Shown here: positions 1 to 11,715 of the stretch, piece after piece
How positions within the stretch are numbered: position 1 is the first letter of the stretch
How the letters are laid out: the number at the start of each line of letters is the position of its first letter
From: Adiantum capillus-veneris
Taxonomy: Eukaryota; Streptophyta; Polypodiopsida; Polypodiales; Pteridaceae
Assembly: GCA_014529385.2 (NCBI GenBank)
Contig: JABFUD020000226.1
Span: 1 to 63,404 of the forward strand
Direction of reading: 5' to 3'
DNA: 63,404 nucleotides
The notes under the pieces: generated by a model
What the model was told of the DNA's origin: nothing
The model's input: the letters and a program-made list of their open reading frames with translations, nothing else
Databases searched by the model: none
Made by a program: the position numbers and the translations under genes

Positions 1-2497
1 CCTGGCAGAGGCCATCCCAAGATACCCAGGTCCGAAGAACAATGCAAGAGGTGCAAGTGCTAAGAGAAAGAATCCGACAAAAAAAGCACAAGGAGAAAAG
101 TAGTAAGGAACAGAAGCGGACGATGAAAGGGAAGAATAAGGAGAAGAAAACGTCCCTTTATTACGTAGGCAATTAGCAACTCTTGAACGGATCAAACAAA
201 GTTAAAGACAGGAAGAGGAGGAGGCTCTAAACATTGCCAATGAAATGCGGCAATGGATTCAAAATGAGCTCAAACGAGAGATGGACCAAAGAGAAAGAGA
301 AGAGGCAAAGCAGCCACACATCGATGATCTTGAATCATTGGACGAGTCTACAAAGGCCAAGGACGATGATGATAACCAAGAACAATAGAGAGAGTAGGAC
401 ATGCTAGACCAACAAGATTATGATTTTGAATCTCCTAAAGACAAAGAGGTACCTTTAGAAGCTGGAACAAAAAAAAAGAAGAATCAGTGTACCTTCCAGA
501 ACAAGGGGCAGATAAGGTGCTGTCACAAGAGAAGGCGCATCAAGAAAAAAAGACAGCACCATCGAAAACTACTATAGTTCTAGCTGCTACTCAAGTATTG
601 AAAACAAAGGAAATAATGACAGAAGAGGCTGGAATATCAGAACATGGCCAAAGAAGTCAACAAGAACACGATCACCACGTTCGCAAGCTCTAGTAGAGGA
701 AGGAGCAAAAATGATCGTCATTCAATATTGATGCCTATTTAGAGTAGATCAAGCTCCAATTCCAATGCCAAAGATCTCTCTACAACTTGCACGAGCTAGA
801 GCTAGAAGACACCAATAAGGAGGTATCTAAAGCAACTTAAGAGACTCTGCAGCTACAAGACAAAATAGACAAGTTGCAAAAAGTTCAGCTACAACTCCAA
901 GCAGAGTTGCAAAGAGAACAAGAAAATGCTACCTATTACTACAAATAAGTCCAGCAATTCAATGAGGCCAACACTACTCTGCAAGTCAAGCAACAAGGAC
1001 TAGAGGAGGAGCTAATTAGAGAAAGAGAGAAGAGTGAAAAGCTGCAAGAGTCCTACGTGGTGGTCAACAAGACTCTGGCCCAACTTTTAGCCCTGTAAGA
1101 GACGTAGAGCTCCTCAAGCTTACCAGGTAGATCAACCTTGCTGAACAAAGAGGTCCAAGATCTAAAGGAGGCCCTTGTCAGGAAAAATATGACAGGAAAA
1201 TCATGACTACATGGCATAGAGCACTACAAAAAGCCAAAGACGAGGAGATTGAAGAACTGAGAAATCAGTGACAGAATCCAGGGGAGATTTAGTGGCTTTG
1301 ACGAAAGCACAAACAAAGCCTGAACAAACAACCCTAGTGGAATTTGGACAAACAGGAGGATTTGAGCATTCCACTTTTGAAGCTCACCAAACAGATGTGT
1401 CATGTACAAGCATAGAGAAAGTTACACAAGAATCTAAAGATCCAGCCACGACATCCATCATGGATTTGGCCAAGGGAGAAATTCAGTGCTGGATCTCAGA
1501 AGTCAAAGACCCCTCACACAAAGAATATCTGTAATATGATCTAAAAGTGTTGGAATCTGCTGCCCTACTCATGATCACTCCAGATGAAGTGGTAAAAAAC
1601 CTTGGGCATGAGATGATCACCCTGCCACTCATGCGGTAGGAGGCCAGACTTTGGAAACAAAGAATGCTACCTACCCTATAGCCAAACAATAGAGGGGATT
1701 ACAGAGATGTTCCTCCCACAACAATACAAATTTAGACTATCATTGTGACAATCAACCCCTCTAGCAAAATAAATGGTCTGAGCAGCAACCCACATATGAA
1801 ACCAACTATAGGAATGCTCCACAACATCTCAAGATCAACCCAACTTACTGTCCCATCAACAGACGGAGATCTTGGGACAATTTTTACTCTTGGAAAAGCA
1901 AAAGAAGAGCAGTATTGAACTACCTGGTTATAAAAAAGCCAATCAATAACAACCCCCATCATAGGAGTACATGGTTCAGACGCTCAGAAGGGGTCATCAA
2001 CATGATGAAGGAGATCCTAGATCTCGCATGCCAAATGCTCGTAAAATTGCCAAGATGCTAATCACCTGCATAAAGGCATTCAATGATATAGAGACAATAG
2101 AGCTTCCCTGGTAGATTTTTGTCGAAGGCACAAGAGGGCTTTGCTGAAATATGGAGACAGAAATCCCAAGCAAAAATGTCATCATGGAATTCTATGCGAG
2201 AGTCATGTTTCTGCCCTCCCTTACATGTAGACTTTTGAGGAGGCTTTCATGACCGGATTCTTTGACGTAGGCTCCTTAATATTTAATCCCATGACCAAAG
2301 ATCTGCCAGTCCAACATATATCCTATCAAAGCACTCTCAACAATAATATTTTTAGAGAGTTGGTGACAAAAGTGGAGATCAAGGCAGGACGCAAAAGTTC
2401 AGACACTCACTGCAACGCTAGAAAAAAGACGATCAACTATTGAAAGACACTCAAAGACAGATTGCACGAGGAAGTGCAATGAATAGGAAGGGGGGAA
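1..2497 (+). pseudogene. Decayed coiled-coil ORF (gag-like or extra ORF) of an LTR element
   Basis: All three plus frames hold interrupted stretches of Lys/Glu/Gln-rich sequence (for example 230-470, 487-693, 1268-1534 and 2249-2443) typical of long coiled coils, with stops and frameshifts throughout. Nothing in it matches reverse transcriptase, integrase or RNase H. It runs directly into a polypurine tract and an LTR start at 2498, so it occupies the position just upstream of a 3' LTR. That position suggests either an additional ORF placed after pol or a non-autonomous element carrying only a gag-like gene. The left end lies outside the window. The family is not recognised; the coding origin is inferred from composition. 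Confidence 0.45.
2485..2497 (+). other. Polypurine tract of LTR family A
   Basis: AGGAAGGGGGGAA lies immediately before the LTR start TGTTTGGCG, the expected position for the plus-strand primer. Confidence 0.6.
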
Positions 2498-3058
2498 TGT
2501 TTGGCGAACACAGCAGACTGACACGTTAAAGGCGGATATACACCAAACCCTGTAGTACTCGCTCATTTTTTTAAAACAAGCGATGTAATTCAGCTAATGA
2601 GGATTCGTAATTGTAATATTTTTTTCATGTCCTCTTAGCCTCTCTGTGTCTACACCCTTGTAAGTGGTCGAACGGCCGCGAGAAAGTCCCCTTAGCTCTT
2701 AAGTCAAAACCCTTAGTTTTAGAAAACACATGATCATTAGCAAAAGAGGAGTATTGGACGTTCACTGTGAGAGTCTCTTGCTGCTACAATTTGTAATCCA
2801 CTTTTCTCCTTGTCTGGTAATCAAAATTCATTTTCGAATAGCACATTGTGTTCCTTGTCTCTTTCTCTACAATCAAAGTGTAATCATTCTCGATTTGGCT
2901 GTGGTTCGTGAAGTCTTGCTTGTGAGCTAAATGCATTGATTTGAGGTCTTAAATAGTTGTTTTTGGATGGTTTGACCTTGGTTAAATGTTTCTATGCTCA
3001 AAGGGACCTTTTTGTATAGTTCTGTTTCAGTTTTTGCACATTTTTTTGTGATGGATCG
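2498..3058 (+). repeat. LTR family A, copy 1 (3' LTR, truncated)
   Basis: Starts TGTTTGG and aligns along its length with 18447-19010: shared blocks include ACACCAAAC, AAGTCAAAACCCTTAGTTTT, CAAATAGCACATTGTG-like text and TGAGCTAAATGCATTGATTT. The match stops at about 3058, where the copia LTR begins, so about 340 bp of the LTR end is missing compared with copy 2. Confidence 0.75.
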
Positions 3059-3285
3059 TGTTACCATATACATGTGGTAGTGATGTGTGTGAACACATTA
3101 GGACCGCCGGGGCATTTTTTCCCTCTTTAGGAGGTTTTTCCCCCCGTGTATTGTATATACGCTCATCACTCTAGGGCTATCTATCTTTCCATTGCATACT
3201 AAGAAACACACTCTCTATTGTGTGCCTTGAGCTTCCTTCATCTTCTCCAAGCTGTGTGTGTTTCTCTGCAACCCTAATTCCAACA
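3059..3285 (+). repeat. Ty1/copia 5' LTR
   Basis: A short region beginning TGTTACCATATACATG and ending CCTAATTCCAACA, directly followed by a primer-binding site. The length of about 227 bp fits small plant copia LTRs. The start is set by where similarity to LTR family A ends; no second LTR is present to confirm it. Confidence 0.65.
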
Positions 3286-3287
3286 AT

Positions 3288-3300
3288 TGGTATCAGAGCA
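3288..3300 (+). other. Primer-binding site, initiator tRNA-Met
   Basis: TGGTATCAGAGCA is the standard plant retrotransposon primer site for tRNA-iMet. It sits 2 nt after the LTR end. Confidence 0.9.
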
Positions 3301-3647
3301 AGTCACATCCTCCCGGGCCTAGTCGCCAGCTGCTCCAGCACACACGCTTGCTCACTTTCTCCGATTTCAGTGAGCTTTGGCAAGCGTTCGCAGGTCGACA
3401 AATATTTTGGGAGAGCTCGTAGAGCTTGGTCTACTAAGAATTTTGATTTGGGCTCATTTCGGTCCGTTTCCACTACAGGCAGTACTGCACATGCTATTTT
3501 GTCATTTTGTGCAAAATTTTTGTCAGTGCCGTTTTCTGCATAACAGGTGCCTTAAAGTATTCTACGGTTTGTGCTATATAGCACATGTTGTTCTCGCTTC
3601 GTTACTCCTATTTTCGGGCAGTTTTCACATCAAGTGCAGCATTTACC

Positions 3648-3885
3648 ATGGCTGACAACAACAACACAGATGTGTTCAAGATGTTTGCTGCTGAGGACAG
3701 GTTGGAGGGGGACAACTACCCTATGTGGGCTTATATGATGCAACATGTTCTTGTGTCAAAGGGTGTCTGGAACATTGTGTAGGGCATTGATGTACGTCCT
3801 GGTTCTGAGGATGTGGGCGATGTTGAGGATGTTGCAGGTCTTGCTGCAAGGATTGCAGCTGTTAGAGTTGTTTTGCCTATGACAG
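3648..3885 (+). pseudogene. Ty1/copia gag, N-terminal fragment
   Basis: The frame opens with ATG at 3648 and contains the copia gag signature around DRLEGDNYPMWAYMMQ followed by a GVWNIV motif, as in the DUF4219/UBN2 start of plant copia gag. A TAG follows the IV, after which the same frame continues for about 30 residues and then merges into LTR sequence of Gypsy-1 at about 3886. The rest of gag and all of pol are absent. The nucleocapsid role is known for the family; this copy cannot be functional. Confidence 0.8.
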
Positions 3886-4994
3886 AAGGGGGAAAGAAGG
3901 ACACTTGTCCAAATGGTACCTCTATTGCTAGTTATGATTAAAGCCTTTGATTGGCTAGGCCCTGACATGGACCAATAGGGTGCAAGCTAGTGCCAGGAGG
4001 GAGAGGGGTTGACCAAGGAAAGGAGAATATCTCCCCTTTAGGCATTCACTCACCCACACACTCACACATTGTCTCATGTGTTGAGCAAGAACTCCACATC
4101 CTTCTCCAATCTTGAGAAGTAGAGGGCCTACACAACCACCTATGCAAATCCAACCAAGAGTCAAGTTTCAAAGCAAGAACTCCATCTCCTTCTCCAAGCT
4201 TGAGAAGTAGAGAGCCTACACCATCACCTCTTGGCTATGGAATGCAAATCCAACCAAGAGTCAAGGAAAAGATCTCCCCTTTGGGCATTCACTCACCCAC
4301 ACACTCACACATTCTCTCATGTGTTGAGCAAGAACTCCCAAGAACTCCATCTCCTTCTCCAAGCTTGAGATAGAGAGCCTACACCAACACCTCTTGGATA
4401 TGGAATACAAATCTAACCAAGAGTCAAGCTTCAAAGTAATGCTTATCATCTTCTTCAGCTCCATTAATATCATATGCTCTGCTCTAAGAGTAATGATATG
4501 TGAGGAGATTACTTCTTTCTCATAAGAATACATCTTCTTCTCTTCCCTTTCCTCACTCCCTGCTAGCTCTCTCCACCTTTGAAGGTGTTTGAGGTCTTGG
4601 GATTGAGTCCGGGGACAAGTTCATGTTATTGCAAGTTCACTATGAGCATTATATTGGTGCATGAAGCTAACCATGTTCACATCATCAACAAGCTCTCAAG
4701 GAACATAAAGAATTTATTGTTCCAAGTCTCTCTTTATGGGAGAATCTAAAATACAAAAGATTTTGAAGGGGGAACCAGCTCCAAGTAAATCCGGTCCTCA
4801 ATTGTTGTCAATTTCTCTAATACTCTCTCTCTTTCGCAAGTATTGTTCATGCCAAGCTAACTAGGTATAATGTTTATTTTGCTACCTTCAATCAAGTACT
4901 CTCCCTATGTTGATTAAGAATTCTCTTAAGGAAATGCTCACTACTGCCACTTTAATTTCACTACAATCAATGTCATCACCCAGATTTTGTTACA
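3886..4994 (+). repeat. Gypsy-1 5' LTR, 5'-truncated and internally duplicated
   Basis: Matches the 3' LTR from about 10707 on, starting at AGGGGGAAAGAAG, and ends TTTTGTTACA in front of a primer site. A module beginning GGCATTCACTCACCCACACA is present at 4041 and 4284, and a related block (CAAGAACTCCATCTCCTTCTC) occurs three times, whereas the 3' LTR has one copy. Confidence 0.8.
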
Positions 4995-5007
4995 TTGTTA
5001 TCAGAGC
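4995..5007 (+). other. Gypsy-1 primer-binding site (mutated)
   Basis: TTGTTATCAGAGC differs by one base from the tRNA-iMet site TTGGTATCAGAGC. Confidence 0.7.
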
Positions 5008-5415
5008 TATTGGTTTCTCTTTTCTTGATCAAGAAGAGAGGACCTTAATTTTTTCATGAAAGGTTGGAGTTGTTCATTGCAATAGGGTAAGTGGGATTTA
5101 TTATCCCGGTTGGAAGGACAAAGTTTGAGGTACACCGTTGGGAACTGTACACTTAATATAGGAGTCTTTTGGGGATTGCCTATGGCTTAACCATTATTGA
5201 GCTACTAACAAGCTCAACATGAATCATATCAATTGAGCACTGTTAGACCCTCTTTGCTACTCTTCGCAAGTAACAGTCTCTAAACCATGACTGTGGCTAC
5301 TTGAGTGCTAGTTTTCAAAAGGAAGAGTAGCAACTAAAGTTTAGAGGTTGCAAAAGAACAAAGTAGCCTATATATAAATTTAGTTAGCATAGTTGACAAG
5401 AATAAAGAGATTATA

Positions 5416-6725
5416 ATGAATATTGATGACTTTGAGTTTGCACATGAAGGTGCTACTAATGATGCCCCTATGTGTGCGAACTATCTTGTCACTAGGTTGC
5501 AACAAGCCATGGGCAACCCCCATTTACAAGCCAAAGTTGCCCACCCAACAACTTTTTACCCATGGGATTCTTCAAACTCCCCAAGAAGAGAGAGATCTTA
5601 GGAGTCCTCTTGTTGAGACTCCCAAAAGAAGACTCTCTCCAGTGAGAGAAGAGAAGGAATCATATGAAAGAGAAAGAAGTGAATCTCAAAACCCTTTGGA
5701 AGATGTTGCTCTATGAAGACAATGGTCCCAATGATCTCCAATTCCTCCCAAGAGGAAAAGGTCATCATATAGTCCTTCCCCTTGTAATTTTAAGAAGGAA
5801 GAGAGAAGTCAAAGGAAGAATAGGAAGAGAAAGAGGTCACCCTCTTCTCCATATTCCTCCTCTTCTGTCGATGAAAGCAGTGGATTATCTCCTAATAATG
5901 AGTTCAAGAGGAGAGGACATTGAAAGTCCTATGCTACTTGAAAAAGGTCCTACAAGCTCAAGAAGTTCAAAGAGGGAGAAAAGAGCATCTCTTTTCTCAC
6001 CTATGATGGCAGTTTTGGGGCCACGGACAATGGTCTTTGGAGATGAGGGCTTGACGGAGTCCTCTAAGCGACATGTAGCTATACATTTTCAAAAATCTAC
6101 AAGACAATGGTGGGCTACGAGGTAATGGTGAATCTTCAAAGGGCATGGAAAACTCTAAGAGTTCCCATAATGAAGCCATTTCTTGCAAACAATGCCAAAG
6201 ACAAAGTTCTTATTGAATGGCAAAGCTTGAAGCTATCTCCCAATGAGTCTATTCACAGGTATGTGGACAAATTTTGGGATTTACATCTCAAATCTACGAT
6301 CTACCAAAAGATAGACTTTGGAGAACAAAAACAACAGTTTTGTGCTTGGCTACCTGAAGACATGGCCGAGTATGTCAACTCTCAAAGTCCTAGGAATATC
6401 ATTGAAGTCATCCACCATACTATGGTTGCTTGGCAAATTAATTTTCAACAAGGGGATGGGAGGAATTCTAAGCCCATGGAAACTAGAGACCAAAATGAGC
6501 CTAGAGAGAAGAACAATGCTCAAAACTCTTCCCATCGCAACAACAACAACAATGTTCAACGAAACCAATGAGAAAGGAGTCTACAAAGGTAAAAATAAAC
6601 TCTCTACTAAAGAGTTAGAGCATTTGCAAAGACAAAAAATGTTTCAAGTGCAAGGAGCAAGGACATGGCTATCAGCCCCAAAAGAAATGCATGCAATGAC
6701 TCACGTATGGCTTCTACGGTTGAAG
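5416..6725 (+). pseudogene. Gypsy-1 gag
   Basis: The N-terminus (ATG 5416) matches Gypsy-3 gag at 53623 (shared ATNDAPM and RLQQAMGNP). A basic Ser/Arg-rich middle, frameshifted around 5600-6100, is followed by the conserved retrotransposon gag domain at 6107-6571 (W(Q/E)SLK, YVDKFWDL, QQFCAWLPED). A zinc knuckle near 6630 keeps C-x2-C-x4-H but has lost the codons holding the normal fourth ligand spacing. Capsid/nucleocapsid is the family role. Several stops and frame changes make it non-functional. Confidence 0.8.
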
Positions 6726-6779
6726 CTCTGAAAGAGGATACTCATTGAAAAGGATCATCCCTTGCCTATGCTTGGAAAA

Positions 6780-9690
6780 AGGTAAGGGAACATGATGCCT
6801 TTATCCTTTTCAACCCTTGATCTATTCACAACTTCATATCAATGGATTTGGCCACTAAGCTAGGCATACAAGCTTTTGAGATGGGAGACACTGTGAGTGT
6901 TGATGGGGATTCCAAGGGAAAACTCGCCTCCATTACTCCCTTGATTGTGATATTGAGGCTTCATGTCCAAAGCTACGTCAACAAAGAGGACTTTTTCATC
7001 TCCCCTCTGCAGCATGAGGATGTTATCTTAGAGGCAACATGGTTCAACCGCATGGTTGCCAATTTGAAATTCCCTAAAAGGAGAATTTATTTCAACTACA
7101 AGGAAGAGAACATGTACATAGATTCTCATGATTCAGGCCATACTATATTCCTTGTAAATACGCTTGATTTTGATAAGTCAATGAGAAGCTCAATTTTCAT
7201 GTACATGATTTTTGTTAAAGAGTCCATAAATGATCCTAATGTTTTACTAAATCAAAGTGGTAGGAATCAAGAGGACTTAGAGTTGTCTAATTTCCTAAAA
7301 AGATTCCAAGATGTTTTTATCAATGATATCCATAGAGAGTTACCTCCAATACAAGGGGATGATGACCATAAAATAGAGCTTCTACCGAGGGAGCTCACCG
7401 CCTAATAAATTTCCTTATCAAGTTTGCCTGTTCACCAATCCTTCTAGTGCAAAAGAAAGATGGTACATACTGCATATGTGTTGATTATGGGGCACTAAAC
7501 AAGATCACTATGAAAAAAAAATTCCCGTACCACGGTTAGAAGGTCTATTTGATTAGCTACAAGACTCTACCTAATTTAGTATGATTGATTGTAAAAGTGG
7601 CTATCATCAAATAAGGATAGTCAATGAAGATATTGCAAAGACTTCTTGATCGTAAAAGTGGCTATCATCAAATAAGGATAGTCAATGAAGATATTGCAAA
7701 GACTTCTTTTCACACAAAATTTGGTCTTTATGAATATATTGTCATGACTTTTGGCTTGAAAATTTCTCCGGTCCTACCGCAAGTTTATTGGATTATCATC
7801 TACAATTCTTTGGAGGAGCATAAGCAACACCTCTTTCAAGTTTTGAGAGAGAATAAACTTTTCATTAATCAAAATAAGAGAAAACTTTTCTTGCAATAGA
7901 TTCAATATCTAGGCCATATTATCTCTCAAAATGGCATCCATATGGATCCAACCAAGCTAGAGGTAATGCTTGTGGAAATTTCCTTGGAGCAATCTTGCTT
8001 CAAGAAGGGCATGCCATAGCATACAAGAATCGAAGACTCAATTCTGATGAGCGAGTATTGGGCATATACAAAATGGAGCTACTAGCTATTCTACATGCCC
8101 TTGACACATGAAAGCATTATCTTTTGGGGATTCCATTCATCCTACAAATGGATCACCAAAAATGTTAAGTAATTTATGACGCAAATCAAGCTCTCCAACA
8201 AACAAATGAGGTGGGAAAATTCTTTTTTGCAATTTAACTTTGATATTTCTCACATTCCTGGCGCAATCAAGTAGCTGATGCATTATCGCAATGACCAAGG
8301 GAAAATGTGGTGTCTATAGAAAATCACAATGATCTATCTTTCACGATAGATGAGTATGCTATTGACCCCAATTTCAAGGATTTCCCTTCAGCCCTTGACT
8401 TAGGGAAGAAAGAGGAACTATCACCTTGTAGGATGGTTATCTCCTCTATGGCAATAGGCTATGTGTTACTAACTCACTTTGTGAGAAAGTAATGTATGAA
8501 TACCATGCTCCTCCTTATGCAGGGCATAGAGGGATTCAACCTACTCTTTGGGGAGTAAAGAACTACTTCTACTGGCCCACTATGAAAGTAGACATACAAG
8601 AGTATTTTTCAAAATGTGTAGTGTGTCAAAAGGCAAAGTATGATAGAGGCAAGAAACTTGGATTGATTCAGCCATTGACAATTCCTAATTCACCATGGGA
8701 GAGCATATCCATGGATTTTATCGTTGGATTGCCCAAGTCTATCCATGTGAATACAAGAATATGGACAATAGTCGATATGTTTAGCAAACAAGCACATCTT
8801 ATACCTGTCAAAAAGACTATTCAGGCACATCAAATGGCAACTCTCTTCATATCTCATATTCTCAAGTACCATTGACAACTTCGAGAGTGTCAGATAGATA
8901 TCCTAGAACGACCAATAATTTCTGAAAGGGCCTCTTTGAGAATCTAGGTCTACTAAAATACAAAAATAGATCAACACTCAAAATGGGAGAAAGATGTACC
9001 CCTTGTAGAGTATGGGTACAACAACACTATACATACTTCTATCAGAAAGGCACCTTTCGATGTCATAGAGGGAATATTTAAAAGTCTCTTGCTACTTAAA
9101 GTACATGGGAAGATCTTCACTACTGATGGGTATAGCCGAGATTTGCAAGAATCTTTTTGAAAGATTGAAGAGGCTATATCCATCTCAAAGAAAAGACAAA
9201 AGGTTGCACTAAAAAGCATTGAAGAGTCTTAGACTTTAAATAAAATGATTGGGTCTTGCTAAAATTCTCCAAGGCTCATCTAAGGAAAACTATGGGCAAA
9301 AAATCTATTGGCCACCAAAAGTATTATGCTAAGTTAGCTAAAAGATACTATGGTCCTTTTAAAATCCTTAAATCAATCAATGGGATGGCCTATCAATTAG
9401 AGTTTCCCAATCATTGGCTCATACACAATGCTTTTCATGTGAGCCTACTTAAGCCTTACAAAGGAGAGCCACCAAGAGAACCAATAATTGAGGACCCGCC
9501 GGAGATTGAAGATCAAGAAGAGGTGCTCCAACCCGAATCCATCCTTTGACATGAAGATAAGGTACTACGACATGGTAAGATTATCTGAAGTTATCTTATT
9601 AAATTCAAAAAATATCCTTTTGAAGATGCTAGTAGATGGATGCAAGGAACACAGGTTAAGGATAGTATGAACCTTGTCAATGCTTACAAT
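6780..9690 (+). pseudogene. Gypsy-1 pol: protease, RT, RNase H, integrase, chromodomain-like tail
   Basis: Protease relics precede 6842 (SIHNFIS text without the catalytic D-S/T-G). RT is recognisable at 7300-7960 ([32 protein letters not shown]) but the loop with the catalytic YxDD has been lost and about 60 bp is tandemly duplicated. About 240 bp is missing near 7965, removing the RT thumb/RNase H junction. RNase H continues to about 8300. Integrase has an HHCC finger at 8505-8640 (HRGI...CVVCQ) and a core start (SMDFIVGLPKS) to 8875, then decays. The C-terminus at 9256-9690 has the GPFKILK and [12 protein letters not shown] motifs typical of Ty3/gypsy, then a chromodomain-like YPFEDA-RWMQ. 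Confidence 0.85.
7591..7708 (+). repeat. 61-bp tandem duplication inside the RT sequence
   Basis: The block starting GTAAAAGTGGCTATCATCAA at 7591 recurs at 7652 with essentially no change. It encodes the SGYHQIRI region of RT. The near identity shows that the duplication is younger than most damage in the element. Confidence 0.9.
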
Positions 9691-10055
9691 GCTACAATAG
9701 AGTAAGCAAATGTAAATGCCTTTTAAATAAACAACATTTATAAATTATAAGACTAGTTCTCTTTTTATTGTGCACAAGTAGTATGCATGCTTAGAATCAT
9801 ATTTGTGATGACGACGTCTCCCAAACACCAAGTAGAATTTGTCACTCCAATCTAGGAGTATGATATGGACTAAAGAGCAGACATGCTTCTGGCAGGTGAG
9901 TCTCTCAAACACCAAATAGACTAGTCATACATTCAGGAGTGATGTCGTAGGCTAAAAATAGATCCTCTACCTACTAAGAAACATAGACTAATGACTAAGG
10001 CTTTATCTTCTCTACCTCATAGTCGAGGAGGACTATCGTTTCAAGAGAGAGGTAA
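9691..10055 (+). other. Gypsy-1 3' untranslated region and polypurine tract
   Basis: Contains GACGACGTCTCCCAAACACC and following text that is also present in Gypsy-3 at about 58806-59040, although neither copy is coding. It ends in AAGAGAGAGGTAA (10043-10055), the polypurine tract in front of the 3' LTR. Confidence 0.65.
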
Positions 10056-11551
10056 TGTCATAAAATCTAATATCTACCTATCCAAAATAATTTTGTCATA
10101 TTGAATTGATCATTTAATGTGGGAGAATAATTGGGAACAAGAGTTAGAATATAGATATGTGCTTTTAGACCTATCTCAGCATGGCACCAAAGGGAGAGAA
10201 GGGTACATCTCATTGAGGGTCCAAAAAGGAGATGGTCTACCAAAGAGAAATGAGAAGATAATGGAGCATTAAAGACCTTAGAGTTAGATTCATTAAATAC
10301 ATCCAAAGGTAAGTGCTAAAAGTCCTTAGACCTAGGACCTTTAGGTACGTTAGAACTTAGGCAAGCTGAGCATGTGTTTGAGGTGCTTGAGCTGACTAAG
10401 GTTCTTGAGGTGCTTGATCACTAAGATGTTTGAAGTGCTTCATGAACAAGGTTCTTGAGGTGTTTAAGTCAAACATGAGCCCTAAAAAGGGGCCTAAAGG
10501 TAGGGTATGAGAGAGAACACACACATAAACACACACATACACACACTCAAGGCATGCCCAAGACTCAAGAGGCATAGAGGAAGCATGTCACGCCCCTAGC
10601 CATGTTACCCTCATAGTGTGCCGAAATCCTAATGGATGGCCTTTAGGGAGGTCCAATGAGAATTTAGATTCAATTAAGTAATTAATTAATATCTCTATCT
10701 CAAAGGGGGAAAGAAGTATACTTGTCCAAATGGTACGTTCATTGCTAGTTATGACAAAAGCATTTGATTAGCAAGGCCCTGGAATGGACCAATGGGGTGC
10801 AAGCTAGAGCTAGTAGGTAGAGGGGTAGACCAAGGTAAGGAAAAGCTCTTCCTTTTGGGCATTCACTCACCCACACACTCACACATTCTCTCATGTGTTG
10901 AGCAAGAACTCCATCTCCTTCTTGAAGCTTGAGATAGAGAGCCTACACCAGCACCTCTTGCCTATGGAATGCAAATCTAACCAAGTGTCAAGATTCAAAG
11001 CATTTCTTATCATCTTCTTCATCTCAATTACTATGCTATGATATGCTCTAAGAGTGATGATATGTGAGGAGACTACTTCTTTCTTGTAAGAATACATCTT
11101 CTTATTTTCCCTTCCCTCACCCCCTACTCTCCATCTCTGAAGGTGCTTGAGGTCTTGGGATTGAGTCCGGGGACACGTTCATGTTATTGCAAGTTCACTA
11201 CGGGTATAATATTGGTGCATGAAGCTTACCGTGTTCATAGCATCAACAAGGTGTCAAGGAACTCAAAAATGTATTGTACCAAGTCTCTCTTTATGGGAGA
11301 ATCTATAATACAAAAGCCTTTTGGAGGGGATTGGCTCCAAGTAAAATCAGTCATCAATTGTTGTCAATTTCTCTGATACTCTCTCTCTTTTGCAAGTATT
11401 GTTCATGCCAAACTAACTAGGTATAATATTTATTTTTGTACCTTCAATCAAGTACTCTCCCTATGTTCATTAAGAATTCTCATAAGAAAGTGCTCACTAC
11501 TGTCACTTTAAATCCACTAAAATCAATGTTATCAGCCAAAATTTGTTACCA
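10056..11551 (+). repeat. Gypsy-1 3' LTR
   Basis: Begins TGTCATAAAATCTAATATC, matching the Gypsy-3 LTR start TGTCATAATAACTAATATC, and follows the polypurine tract. Its second half aligns with 3886-4994. The end is placed near GTTACCA by comparison with GTTACA in the left LTR, so it is accurate only to a few bases. Confidence 0.8.
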
Positions 11552-11636
11552 CAATATGTTTTGGAAAAATTATTACAATAATTCCCACATTGTGACTTAC
11601 CTCAACATCATGAGATTCTGTGAGGGAGGCACCGCA

Positions 11637-11715
11637 TAGCTAGGTCTAGGTATGATTGGGACAGGGGACCGTCCAACTGGGCTGGTGGTCCCCTGCCTTC
11701 ATTTGTACCTAGCTA
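11637..11715. repeat. Nested inverted repeat (possible hairpin)
   Basis: The outer arms TAGCTAGGT (11637-11645) and ACCTAGCTA (11707-11715) enclose the inner arms CAGGGGACC (11662-11670) and GGTCCCCTG (11687-11695). Both pairs are perfect and correctly ordered to form one stem with an internal loop. Confidence 0.6.

Larger units (their letters stand above)
3886..11551 (+). mobile_element. Gypsy-1: degraded Ty3/gypsy chromovirus
   Basis: Truncated 5' LTR (3886-4994), primer site, gag, protease, RT, RNase H, integrase, chromodomain-like tail, polypurine tract and 3' LTR (10056-11551), all on the plus strand. Protein and LTR text match Gypsy-3 (40957-60634) throughout, so the two belong to one lineage. 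Every gene is broken. No target duplication can be tested because the left LTR has lost its first ~650 bp. Confidence 0.85.

Noticed and set aside
3288-3300. tRNA-like sequence (also at 42658 and 50487)
   Set aside because: Only the 12-13 nt complementary to the tRNA 3' end is present, as expected for primer-binding sites; no tRNA gene arms follow.
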